This document shows, piece by piece, positions 22,964 to 30,963 of a stretch of 33,722 bases of DNA; within the stretch, counting starts at the first letter, position 1; every line of letters starts with the position of its first letter. The stretch is from contig CAOKIU010000022.1 of the NCBI GenBank assembly GCA_948468595.1, forward strand, positions 1-33,722. Direction: 5' to 3'. The stretch is from an uncultured Christensenella sp. (lineage in GTDB: Bacteria; Bacillota; Clostridia; Christensenellales; UBA1750). Made by a program: the position numbers and the translations under genes. The notes under the pieces are model-generated. The model did no database searches. It was given only the letters and a program-made list of their open reading frames with translations, and was not told the DNA's origin.

Positions 22964-23770
22964 TTAGGATTCGTCCTGGCGCCGCCACTTCCCGGGAGGC
23001 GCGCCGTAGCACTGCCGGTAGGCGCGAATGAAGTTGTTCAGGTCGCCAAAGCCCGAGCGCGCGGCGATTTCGTTGACGGGCAAGTCGGTGGATTCCAGCA
23101 GCTCCTTTGCGTAGGAGAGGCGCAGCAGGCGGATATACTGCTTGGGGCTGTACCCCACCTGTTCTTTAAAGCTGTGGGTCAAGTGGCAGGGACTGACGAA
23201 GAAGCGCGCCGCCAGGGCGGATACCGTCAGCTCCTGCGTGAAGTGGCTGTCGATGTACTGCTGCGCCTCCATGACCCTGCCGGCGGCCGGGCCGGGCGGC
23301 GCGGCAAAATTGCCGGGGCAGGCGCGGTAGAGCAGGACGAGAAGCTGCAAAAGCAGGCTCTCCATCATTTGCCGGGCGCCGGGAAGCGCGGCGGAGACCT
23401 CTTCCCCCATTTGGGCAAAGAGCGCGTCCGCCGCGGGCTTGGCGCCGCGCAAAGGCACGCAGTGGCAAAATCCCTGCGGCCGGTTGCGAAGCGCTGCCGT
23501 CAAATGCGTCTGGGGAAGGGCGCGCGAGAGCTCCGGCAGGGAGAGAAGGAGAAAGTACCGCTCATAGGGCGTGGAGAGCACCCGCACTTGATGCTCTTCC
23601 AGGGAGGAGATGAGCACAAGGCATCCCGGCCCGGCCGTGTAGTCCACCCCGGCGATGGTAAAGCGCGCCTTGCCGCGCCGCACATAGATTACCTCGCAGG
23701 AGAGGTGGCAGTGACGGTGCCAGGGCGCCTGCGCAACGCTGTGCTGAAAGTCGAGCAAGAGCTGGTTCAT
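22964..23770 (-). CDS. AraC-family transcriptional regulator with cupin sensor domain
   Basis: A 268-residue regulator. The N-terminal cupin-like ligand domain (about 5-110) begins with HRHCHLSCEVIYVRRGKARF and contains the LISSLEEHQV strand. The C-terminal AraC domain (about 165-262) has both helix-turn-helix motifs, around LTVSALAARFFVSPCHLTHSFKE and DLPVNEIAARSGFGDLNNFIRAYR. The ATG at 23770 lies two bases after the stop of the dehydrogenase upstream, so translation is probably coupled; the ribosome site is weak. It likely controls the divergent redox operon in response to a sugar-like ligand. Confidence 0.9.
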   Translation of the reverse strand: MNQLLLDFQHSVAQAPWHRHCHLSCEVIYVRRGKARFTIAGVDYTAGPGCLVLISSLEEHQVRVLSTPYERYFLLLSLPELSRALPQTHLTAALRNRPQGFCHCVPLRGAKPAADALFAQMGEEVSAALPGARQMMESLLLQLLVLLYRACPGNFAAPPGPAAGRVMEAQQYIDSHFTQELTVSALAARFFVSPCHLTHSFKEQVGYSPKQYIRLLRLSYAKELLESTDLPVNEIAARSGFGDLNNFIRAYRQCYGAPPGKWRRQDES

Positions 23771-23772
23771 GG

Positions 23773-24777
23773 TCACGCCATGGTCTCCAGCATCTGCGCC
23801 GTGACCTCGTAGAGCGTGGGCTCCCCGCGCAGGTAGCGCGCGCATTCCTCGGCCATGTAGGCGCCCATGCGCTCCACCTCGCGCCCCTTGCTGCCCGCGA
23901 TGTGCGGCGTCAAAAAGACGTTGGGCTGCGAAAGGAGCGGGCTGCCCTCCTGGGGCGGCTCAGGATGGGTCACGTCCAGCACGGCGGTCAGATCCGGCCG
24001 CTGGGCAAGGGCCCGGACCAGGTCCGCCTCCACCACCTGCGCGCCGCGGCCGGTGTTGAGGAACACGCCGCCCGGCGGAAGGGCGGAGAATAAATCGTAG
24101 GAGAGCATGCCCACGGTCGCGGGAAGATTGGCCACGTGGTTGGAGACGACCTGACAGGTGGAGAAGATCTCATTAAGGCCCGCGCGGCGCGCGCCCAGCC
24201 GGGCCAGCGCCTCGTCGGAGACATAGGGATCGAAGGCCAGCACTTCGTATTCGTAGGCGCGCAGGCGCTCCAGCACCATGCGGCCGATCATCCCCGCCCC
24301 GAGGATGCCCACGCGGATGCCGTAGTTGCCGGGCAGCGCGTCGGCATAGGCGGCGGACGCCTCCCGGCCCTGGCGCTCATACCGGCGCATAGCCTGGTAA
24401 AAGCCCTTTCCCGCCAGCACGATTTGCGCCACGGTGTACTCGGCCACGGGCACGGCGTTGGCCGCCCAGGCGGAGAAGACGCGCACGCGGTTTTTTAGGA
24501 AGGGACGGGCGAAATACTGCACCGAGCCGGCGCCATAGAAGACCGCCTCAAGGCGCGGCAGCGCCTGCGCGATGCGCTCTGAGGAGAGGGCGGGCATCCC
24601 CCAGGTGGAGAAAAGGATCTCGGCCTGGGAAAGCTCCACGGCCCGCGCTTCCAAGTCCCGCTCGGTCAGGAAGCCGGGCTGCAAGTCAACCAGGGAGCGC
24701 AGGCGCTCCAGCGTTTCCGGGGTGTAGACGCGGGGCAGCGCGTCGCTGTTGGACAGGAGATACGCGCGTTTGCGCAT
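23773..24777 (-). CDS. D-isomer-specific 2-hydroxyacid dehydrogenase
   Basis: A 334-residue NAD(P)-dependent enzyme that would interconvert a 2-keto acid and a D-2-hydroxy acid. The Rossmann fold shows GAGMIG (160-165) with Asp183 at the end of the second strand, suggesting NAD. The catalytic triad is present: Arg244 in NTGRG, Glu273 in HPEPP and His292 in TPHIAGS. The length is normal. The ATG at 24777 has GGGGG upstream. It forms an operon with the AraC gene and diverges from the flavoprotein operon, so it probably handles an acid made by that pathway. The substrate is unknown. Confidence 0.93.
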   Translation of the reverse strand: MRKRAYLLSNSDALPRVYTPETLERLRSLVDLQPGFLTERDLEARAVELSQAEILFSTWGMPALSSERIAQALPRLEAVFYGAGSVQYFARPFLKNRVRVFSAWAANAVPVAEYTVAQIVLAGKGFYQAMRRYERQGREASAAYADALPGNYGIRVGILGAGMIGRMVLERLRAYEYEVLAFDPYVSDEALARLGARRAGLNEIFSTCQVVSNHVANLPATVGMLSYDLFSALPPGGVFLNTGRGAQVVEADLVRALAQRPDLTAVLDVTHPEPPQEGSPLLSQPNVFLTPHIAGSKGREVERMGAYMAEECARYLRGEPTLYEVTAQMLETMA

Positions 24778-24882
24778 GATGGACCCCCACTTTCTTCCTG
24801 TGCGTTTCTATGCTATTATTGTAACAGAAAGGTAAAGTTTAGGATAGCCCTGACGACAGATTCTGCATATTTTTCGCGCGGT

Positions 24883-24917
24883 TTGTGCGACACAAGAGGC
24901 GGCGCTTTCGGTATCAT
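24883..24917 (+). promoter_or_regulatory. Putative promoter and operator of the flavoprotein operon
   Basis: GACACA (24889-24894), a 17-base spacer and TATCAT (24912-24917) form a moderate promoter. TTGTG-CGA-CACAA (24883-24895) is a short inverted repeat over the -35, a plausible binding site for the divergent AraC or another regulator. Confidence 0.4.
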
Positions 24918-24935
24918 GGACGAAAGAGCTGATTT

Positions 24936-24940
24936 GGAGG
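24936..24940 (+). promoter_or_regulatory. Ribosome binding site that fixes a TTG start
   Basis: GGAGG lies 8 bases before the TTG at 24949. The upstream ATG at 24914-24916 lacks a site and overlaps the predicted -10. Confidence 0.65.
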
Positions 24941-24948
24941 TGGACCAC

Positions 24949-26256
24949 TTGTTTCAGGCAAAGACCTTACAGGAGGCGCGCGATGCGGCGCGGGCGGCGG
25001 GCGTGTGCCTGCCGCTTGCGGAGGATACCAGCGCCTTGAGGACACCGCTAGCCATCGGCGCGCACACCGTGCCCAACCGCATCGCCGTGCAGCCCATGGA
25101 GGGCTGCGACGGCACGCCGGATGGCGCTCCGGGGGAGCTGACCCTGCGGCGGTACGACCGTTTTGCCCGAAGCGGGGCAGGGCTGATCTGGTTTGAGGCC
25201 TGCGCCTGTTTGGAGGAGGGGCGCGCCAATCCCCGGCAGGCATGGCTGCGCCGGGAGAATGTGGATGATTACCGCCGCCTATGCGACAGCATCCGCGAAA
25301 CCGCGCTGAAGGAGAACGGATGCGCGCCGCTGATCATTTTGCAGGCGACGCACTCGGGGCGCTATTCCAAGCCGCACGGCGTGCCGGAGCCCATCGCCGC
25401 CTATCGCAACCCCCTCTTTGAAAAGGAGCCGATGGACGCGGCGCGCATCATCACGGACGACGGCATTGAGCGCGTGGAGGACGCCCTGGCCGCGACGGCG
25501 CGTCTGGCCCAGCAGGCGGGCTTTGACGGCGTGGACATCAAGGCTTGCCATCGGTATCTGGGCAGCGAGCTGCTCTCCGCCTACACGCGGCCGGGGCGGT
25601 ATGGCGGGGACTTTGACAACCGCACGCGCTTCCTGCGCAACGGCATTGCCAAGGCGCGCGCCGCCACGGCGGGGGACTTCCTCGTCGCCACGCGCCTCAA
25701 CCTCTACGATGGGTTCCCCTACCCTTACGGCTTTGGCGTGCGCGTGGAAGGCGGCCTTGCGCCCGACATGGAGGAGCCCCTCCGGCTCGTGCGCATCCTG
25801 CATGAGCGGCTGGGCGTAAAGCTCATGGATCTGACCATCGGCAACCCTTACGTCAATCCGCACGTCAACCGGCCGGCCGACGCGCAGCCCTACCCCCTGC
25901 CCGAGGACCCCTTGGCGGGCGTGGCGCGGATGATGGCGTGCACAAGGGCGGTCAAGGCGGCGCTGCCCGGGCTGGCCATCGTGGGCTCGGCCATGACCTA
26001 TCTGCGGCAGTTTTCCGCAAACCTTGCCGCCGGCGCGGTGGAGCAGGGCGTCTGCGACGTAGCGGGCTTTGGCCGGATGGCCTTTGCCTACCCGTCCTTT
26101 GCAAGGGACATCTTGCGCGGCGGCTGTTTGGATGCCGGGCAGTGCTGCGTCACCTGCGGCAAGTGCTCGCTCCTGATGCGCCTGGGCGGCACGGCGGGGT
26201 GCGTGGTGCGCGATCCCTACTATGCGCGGCACTATCGGGAGCTGACCCAGAGATAA
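24949..26256 (+). CDS. Old Yellow Enzyme-type flavin oxidoreductase with C-terminal Fe-S motif
   Basis: A 435-residue NADH:flavin oxidoreductase-family protein expected to bind FMN and reduce an activated C=C bond (ene-reductase). The TIM barrel shows VPNRIAVQPMEG, QATHSGR (132-138) and the signature KACHRYLGSELLSAYTRPG with YGGDFDNRTRF. After the barrel, Cys400-x2-Cys403-x2-Cys406-x11-Cys418 resembles the 4Fe-4S site of 2,4-dienoyl-CoA reductases (which have x2-x3-x11). The FAD/NAD(P)H half of those enzymes is absent, so another protein must supply electrons. The usual HxxH proton pair appears as KxxH. The TTG start is chosen from GGAGG. It is first of a four-gene run; the partner candidate is the FAD protein two genes on. 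Confidence 0.9.
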   Translation: MFQAKTLQEARDAARAAGVCLPLAEDTSALRTPLAIGAHTVPNRIAVQPMEGCDGTPDGAPGELTLRRYDRFARSGAGLIWFEACACLEEGRANPRQAWLRRENVDDYRRLCDSIRETALKENGCAPLIILQATHSGRYSKPHGVPEPIAAYRNPLFEKEPMDAARIITDDGIERVEDALAATARLAQQAGFDGVDIKACHRYLGSELLSAYTRPGRYGGDFDNRTRFLRNGIAKARAATAGDFLVATRLNLYDGFPYPYGFGVRVEGGLAPDMEEPLRLVRILHERLGVKLMDLTIGNPYVNPHVNRPADAQPYPLPEDPLAGVARMMACTRAVKAALPGLAIVGSAMTYLRQFSANLAAGAVEQGVCDVAGFGRMAFAYPSFARDILRGGCLDAGQCCVTCGKCSLLMRLGGTAGCVVRDPYYARHYRELTQR

Positions 26257-26273
26257 AGGAGCGGAGGGGAACC

Positions 26274-27068
26274 ATGGAAAGACTGACGGGAACGGGCCGC
26301 GCGGCGCTGGTGACGGGCGCGCGGCGCGGCATCGGCCTGGGCATTGCCAAGGCGTTGCTCAAAGAGGGCTACCGCGTGTTGCTGTGCGGCGTGACCAAGG
26401 GAGCGGCGGCGGTGCGGGACATCGCGCCGGAACTGGACGCCCTGGGCGACTGGGGCTATGCCGCCTGCGACGTGTCCGAGCCCCGGGAGCGCGCCGCCCT
26501 GCTGGAGGAGGCGGAGCGCCGCTTCGGCCGCCTGGACGTGCTGGTCAACAACGCGGGCGTGGCGCCCGAGGTGCGCCTGGATGTGCTGGAAACGACGGTG
26601 GAGAGCTATGAGCGGCTGATGCGCGTCAACACCGAGAGCTGCTTTTTCATGTGCCAGGCGGGGGCGAACCTCATGCTCCGCATGCGGCGGCAAGGGCTGG
26701 AAGACTTTTTTCCGCGCATTGTCAACATTTCCTCCGTCTCTGCCTATACCTCCTCCACCAGCAGGGGGGAGTACTGCGTGTCCAAGGCGGGCATTTCCAT
26801 GGTCACGCAGCTCTTTGCCGACCGGCTGGCCCGGGAGGGCATCCCGGTCTTTGAGGTGCGCCCGGGCATCATCCTGACGGATATGACCGCGGGCGTCAAG
26901 GACAAATATCAGCGCATGATTCAGCAGGAGGGCGTCACGCCCATCCGCCGGTTTGGGTCGCCGCAGGACGTGGCCGACCAGGTGTTGGCCGCGTGCTCGG
27001 GCCTTCTGGACTTTGGCACGGGCACGGTGCTCAACGCGGACGGCGGCTTCCACATCCGGCGCCTGTAG
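26274..27068 (+). CDS. Short-chain dehydrogenase/reductase (SDR)
   Basis: A 264-residue classical SDR of the FabG type, oxidising an alcohol or reducing a ketone with NAD(P). The cofactor motif TGARRGIG is at residues 14-21, NNAG at 92-95, catalytic Ser154, and Tyr167-x3-Lys171. The C-terminal GTVLNADGG is typical. The ATG at 26274 has GGAGGGG with a short spacer, 17 bases after the flavoprotein stop. In this operon it likely acts on a sugar or cyclic alcohol. It could not be assigned to a characterised pathway. Confidence 0.95.
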   Translation: MERLTGTGRAALVTGARRGIGLGIAKALLKEGYRVLLCGVTKGAAAVRDIAPELDALGDWGYAACDVSEPRERAALLEEAERRFGRLDVLVNNAGVAPEVRLDVLETTVESYERLMRVNTESCFFMCQAGANLMLRMRRQGLEDFFPRIVNISSVSAYTSSTSRGEYCVSKAGISMVTQLFADRLAREGIPVFEVRPGIILTDMTAGVKDKYQRMIQQEGVTPIRRFGSPQDVADQVLAACSGLLDFGTGTVLNADGGFHIRRL

Positions 27069-27085
27069 CAAAGGGGGGAATGGCA

Positions 27086-29032
27086 ATGCGGGTGATCAGG
27101 GTTCCGGCGCTGGTGGTGGGCACGGGCTGCGCGGGCTACAACGCGGCCGACTGGCTGTATGATTGCGGCGTGCGGGGCGTCGCAATCGCCACCGAGGGGC
27201 GGCGCATGGGCGCATCGCGCAACACGGGCAGCGACAAGCAGACTTATTACAAGCTGTCGCTCTGTTCGGACGATCTGGACAGCGTCTATGAAATGGCACG
27301 GGACCTGTTCGATGGCGGCGGCGTCAACGGGGATACGGCGCTTTGCGAGGCAGCGGGCTCGGTGCGCGCGTTTATGAAGCTGAACCTGCTGGGCGTGCCC
27401 TTTCCCACCAACCGCTATGGCGAGTACGTCGGTTACCGCACGGATCACGACGCGCGCAGGCGAGCCACCTCCGCAGGGCCGCTGACCTCTAAGATGATGA
27501 CGGAGGCCTTGGAGCGCGCCGTGTTGGACAAGGGCATCCCCGTCTATGACCATATGCAGGCCGTGCGCCTGGTGGTAGCGGGTGGGCGCGTCCACGGCCT
27601 GTTGGCGCTGGATACGTCCAGGGTGCGGGAGCCGGAACGCGGGCTTACGCTGTATCTGACGCCCAACGTGGTGCTCTGCACAGGCGGACCGGCAATCGCC
27701 TATGAAAAGAGCGTCTATCCCGCTTCCCAGACCGGGTGCACAGGCATGGCGCTGGCCGCGGGCGCGCAGGGGTGCAATCTGCACCAATGGCAGTACGGCC
27801 TGGCGAGCGTGGGCTTCCGCTGGAACGTGTCGGGGACCTATCAACAGGCGCTGCCCCGCTACATTTCGGTGGACGCCGCGGGCGTGGAGCGCGAATTCCT
27901 GCCGGAGTACTTTGGCTCCGCGGCAAAGGCGCTGGACATGACCTTTCTCAAGGGGTATCAGTGGCCCTTTGACAGCGCAAAGATGGAGGGCTCCTCGCTG
28001 GTCGACCTGATCGTCTACCACGAGACGGAGGCAATGGGCCGGCGGGTGTTTCTCGACTTCACGCGCGATCCGGCGGGGCTGGAGGCGGGATTTGGCGCCC
28101 TGGGCGGCGAGGCGCGCGCATACCTGGAGCGCTCCGGCGCGCTGGTCAAGACGCCCGTCGAGCGCCTGCGGCGCATGAACCCCCAGGCCATCGCGCTCTA
28201 TCGCGACCATGGCATTGATCTGACGCGCGAAGGGCTGGAAATACAGGTGTGCGCGCAGCACAACAACGGCGGCCTGAACGTGGACGCGGATTGGCAGTCG
28301 GCGATTGCCGGCCTCTACGTGGCGGGCGAGGCTGCGGGCACCTTTGGCGCGGCGCGGCCCGGCGGCGCCGCGCTCAATTCCACCCAGGTGGGCGCGCAGC
28401 GCGCGGCGGAGCACATCGCCTTTTTCGCAAGGCGGAAAAAGCCGGATGAGGCGGCCGCGCTTGGCGCTGCGGAGCGGTTTGCCGGGGAGTTGGAGCGCGC
28501 CATCGATCCCGCCGCGCCGGACCCCTTGGCCGTGCGGCGCGCGATGCAGGCGCGCATGAGCCGCTGCGCCGCGCAGATCCGCGTCCGGGAGGAGATGCGC
28601 GCCCTGGCGGCGGAGATCGCCGCGCTGCCCCCGGTGCGCGCCCGCGACGCGGAGGAGCTGCCCGCCGCATTGAAAACGCAGGATATGTTGGTTGTACAGG
28701 CGGCGATGCTCTCCGCCATGCAGCTTGCCGCGGAGCAATGCGGCAGTCAGGGCGCGGCGCTGGTGCTGGACCCGCAGGGAAACCCGCCCGGCCTGCCGGG
28801 TTTGGCGCCCTACGCCTTCGCCCCGGCCAAGGACCCCCAAAAGGGAATGACGCTGCGCACCGACATCGCCCAGGACGGCGCGCCGCACAGCCGCTTTGCG
28901 CCGGTGCGGCCGCTGGAAAAGACCGACGATTGGTTCGAGACCACCTGGCAGGCGTTCCAGGAGGCGCGCGGGGGGAAGCGACCATGTGGATTTGCGCGGA
29001 GAAACGCGCAGGGAAAGGATGAGGAAACATGA
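27086..29032 (+). CDS. Fumarate reductase/succinate dehydrogenase-type FAD protein
   Basis: A 648-residue flavoprotein. The N-terminal FAD site is VVGTGCAG (Gly12-x-Gly14-x2-Gly17). The middle has GASRNTGSDKQ and VLCTGGPA, and the C-terminal FAD segment contains GLYVAGEAAGTFGAARPGGAALNSTQVG. This layout matches the SdhA/FrdA/AprA family. No Tat or Sec signal is present, so it should be cytoplasmic, unlike many respiratory fumarate-type reductases. The ATG at 27086 has GGGGGG upstream; an ATG at 27080 is too close to that site. The last four bases overlap the next gene. A likely role is two-electron oxidation or reduction of a pathway intermediate, or electron delivery to the OYE protein; neither is proven. 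Confidence 0.9.
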   Translation: MRVIRVPALVVGTGCAGYNAADWLYDCGVRGVAIATEGRRMGASRNTGSDKQTYYKLSLCSDDLDSVYEMARDLFDGGGVNGDTALCEAAGSVRAFMKLNLLGVPFPTNRYGEYVGYRTDHDARRRATSAGPLTSKMMTEALERAVLDKGIPVYDHMQAVRLVVAGGRVHGLLALDTSRVREPERGLTLYLTPNVVLCTGGPAIAYEKSVYPASQTGCTGMALAAGAQGCNLHQWQYGLASVGFRWNVSGTYQQALPRYISVDAAGVEREFLPEYFGSAAKALDMTFLKGYQWPFDSAKMEGSSLVDLIVYHETEAMGRRVFLDFTRDPAGLEAGFGALGGEARAYLERSGALVKTPVERLRRMNPQAIALYRDHGIDLTREGLEIQVCAQHNNGGLNVDADWQSAIAGLYVAGEAAGTFGAARPGGAALNSTQVGAQRAAEHIAFFARRKKPDEAAALGAAERFAGELERAIDPAAPDPLAVRRAMQARMSRCAAQIRVREEMRALAAEIAALPPVRARDAEELPAALKTQDMLVVQAAMLSAMQLAAEQCGSQGAALVLDPQGNPPGLPGLAPYAFAPAKDPQKGMTLRTDIAQDGAPHSRFAPVRPLEKTDDWFETTWQAFQEARGGKRPCGFARRNAQGKDEET

Positions 29033-30741
29033 GGCTCATGCTTGCGGACGAGGGTTTTAAGCTCACAAAGGGTCCCGAGGGATTTTCCGCGCCGGAATAC
29101 GAGGTGGAGGCGCTCTTTACCAACGCCGGCGGCCGCGCCTGCTTTCAAATTCTGCTCTCCGCGCCGGATCGGTTCGCCCTTGCCACGGCGCCGCGGCAGT
29201 GGTATTCGGAAAAGGGGCACATGGACCGCTACCGGTTGGAGGTGCTTGCCCAGGGCGCGGAGGTCCAGCTCTTCTTGGAGGGCTTGATGCAGGACGATGA
29301 CGGCTGCCTGCGCGCGGACGTGCTGCTGAGCAGGGAAACCGCGGAATACGGCCCCGGCGAGACGGCGGCGGTCTTTGCGCAGGTCACGCCGCAAGCGGCG
29401 GGGCGAGCGGAGGTCGCGGTGCGCGTGTACCACGCCCTGGGAACGCATCCCGAGCAGCTGGTCGCGGAGCGCAGCCTGGAGATGGAGGTCTATCCGGCGC
29501 GCCTGCTGGAACCCAAGGACTATGCCTTTTACCTGGACCTGTGGCAGCATCCCTCCAACCTCGCGCGAAAGCACGAGACGCCGCTGTGGAGCGACGCGCA
29601 CTTTGCCGTCATCGACCGCTATGCCGCGTCCATGGCGGCCTTGGGGCAGAAGTCCATCACCGTCGTGGCCGGCGACGTGCCCTGGCGCGGTCAGGGATGC
29701 ATCGATAACCAACGCTTCCCCGCGGACCTGTTCGAGTATGCGATGATCCGCACCCTTCGCCGCGCGGACGGAACCTGTGTTTACGATTATACCGCCATGG
29801 ACCGCTATATTGAGATCTTTGAGCGGCACGGCGTCCTGGGGGATATTGAGGTGCTGGGCCTGTGCAACATTTGGAAGAAGGACAGCTTCGACGATCACCC
29901 CATCGTGCCCGGCGACCCGGAGCCCTACGTCAGCCTGCCCTGCCTGGACGAAAGGACGGGCGCCCTGTCCTACCTGGACAAGACGCAGGAGGTGGACGCC
30001 TTCCTGGCGGCGCTGCAACAGCACTTTGAGGAGACGGGTAGGCTTGCGCGCGTGCGGCTGGCGGCCGACGAGCCGGCGGATATTCCCGCCTACCGCCGCA
30101 GCATCGAGCGCATCCTGCGCGTTGCGCCGCGTTTCCGCCTCAAGACCGCCATCAACCACGCGGAATTCATCCCCGCGTTTTCCGACTACATCGACGACTT
30201 CATCCCCTCTCTGGAGTCGGTCTGCGCGCAATTCGACGCCCTGGCGCACATCCGGGAGAACCTGAATGGGAAGCGCTTTTTGTGGTACGTGTGCTGTGCG
30301 CCCGACCACCCCAATACCTTCCTGCGCAGCAATCTGTGCGAGACGCGCTTGATCGGCATGCTGACGCGGTACATGAAGTTCGATGGCTTTCTGCGCTGGA
30401 ACTACACGGTCTGGCCCGACGACCCCCGCCGCGACATTCGCTATGGCGCCTTTGCCGCGGGGGATACCAACTTTGTCTACCCCGCGGCGGATGGGCGTCC
30501 GCTCCTCACCCTGCGCTACATGGCCCTGCGGCGGGCGGTGGAGGACTTTGAACTGATGCGCCTGATGGACCGCGCGGGCAAGGGCGGCATCGCCGATGCG
30601 GCGATTCTTACCGTGCTGCGCGAGAAGGATGTGCGCGCGTACTTTGAAGACGGAGCGCCCATTCCCTTGGAGCGCATCTGCTCTGTGGATTACCGCGATT
30701 ATGAAGCCGTGCGCCGCACCCTGCTCAAGAACCTTGCGTGA
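29029..30741 (+). CDS. DUF4091-containing protein, GH123-like catalytic region
   Basis: A 570-residue protein with an N-terminal beta-sandwich-like domain (about 1-155) and a C-terminal barrel (about 160-560). The barrel carries patterns of DUF4091 and the GH123 glycoside hydrolase relatives: FYLDLWQHPSNLAR, then DNQRFP, then RLAADEP with an acidic pair, and LRWNYTVWPDDP and GDTNFVYPA. GH123 enzymes remove N-acetylgalactosamine, but the specificity here is unknown. There is no signal peptide, so it acts inside the cell. The ATG at 29029 overlaps the previous stop by four bases (ATGA), implying coupled translation and a shared pathway with the FAD protein. Confidence 0.88.
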   Translation: MRLMLADEGFKLTKGPEGFSAPEYEVEALFTNAGGRACFQILLSAPDRFALATAPRQWYSEKGHMDRYRLEVLAQGAEVQLFLEGLMQDDDGCLRADVLLSRETAEYGPGETAAVFAQVTPQAAGRAEVAVRVYHALGTHPEQLVAERSLEMEVYPARLLEPKDYAFYLDLWQHPSNLARKHETPLWSDAHFAVIDRYAASMAALGQKSITVVAGDVPWRGQGCIDNQRFPADLFEYAMIRTLRRADGTCVYDYTAMDRYIEIFERHGVLGDIEVLGLCNIWKKDSFDDHPIVPGDPEPYVSLPCLDERTGALSYLDKTQEVDAFLAALQQHFEETGRLARVRLAADEPADIPAYRRSIERILRVAPRFRLKTAINHAEFIPAFSDYIDDFIPSLESVCAQFDALAHIRENLNGKRFLWYVCCAPDHPNTFLRSNLCETRLIGMLTRYMKFDGFLRWNYTVWPDDPRRDIRYGAFAAGDTNFVYPAADGRPLLTLRYMALRRAVEDFELMRLMDRAGKGGIADAAILTVLREKDVRAYFEDGAPIPLERICSVDYRDYEAVRRTLLKNLA

Positions 30742-30770
30742 AAGAGCACAGCTTTGCTTGAATGAAGCGA

Positions 30771-30820
30771 AAAAAATGGAACGCCCGGCGCATTGCGCCG
30801 CCTGGCGTTCCTGTCGTTTA
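30771..30820. terminator. Probable bidirectional terminator after the DUF4091 gene
   Basis: GGAACGCC (30778-30785) pairs with GGCGTTCC (30804-30811) around an inner GGCGC/GCGCC hairpin. A run of seven A precedes it and a weak T-tract follows, so it is stronger on the minus strand. Confidence 0.6.
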
Positions 30821-30886
30821 AAGCGCCGTGCGCCGCGCAATTTATTAACACAGGATGGACAAAGATGCGAAGGCGCGCACAGGCGC

Positions 30887-30945
30887 TTGACAGGCGGACG
30901 CTGGATTGACTATAATGTCTTCATAGAACTGTTGTTTAGTAAACA
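30887..30945 (+). promoter_or_regulatory. Promoter and autoregulatory operator of the LacI gene
   Basis: A perfect TTGACA (30887-30892), an 18-base spacer and a perfect TATAAT (30911-30916). TGTTTAGTAAACA (30933-30945) is a perfect 13-bp palindrome at about +10 to +22. It matches sites near the transporter promoter, so the LacI protein probably represses its own gene here. Confidence 0.75.
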
Positions 30946-30963
30946 CTGTGAGCGAGGGCAAGC

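Noticed and set aside
26921..28888. 655-codon open frame antisense to the FAD protein
   Set aside because: It is Arg/His/Ala-rich with no family motifs, and the opposite strand encodes a complete flavoprotein.
28810..30840. 676-codon open frame antisense to the DUF4091 gene
   Set aside because: Shadow of the real gene; composition is repetitive and no motif or ribosome site is present.
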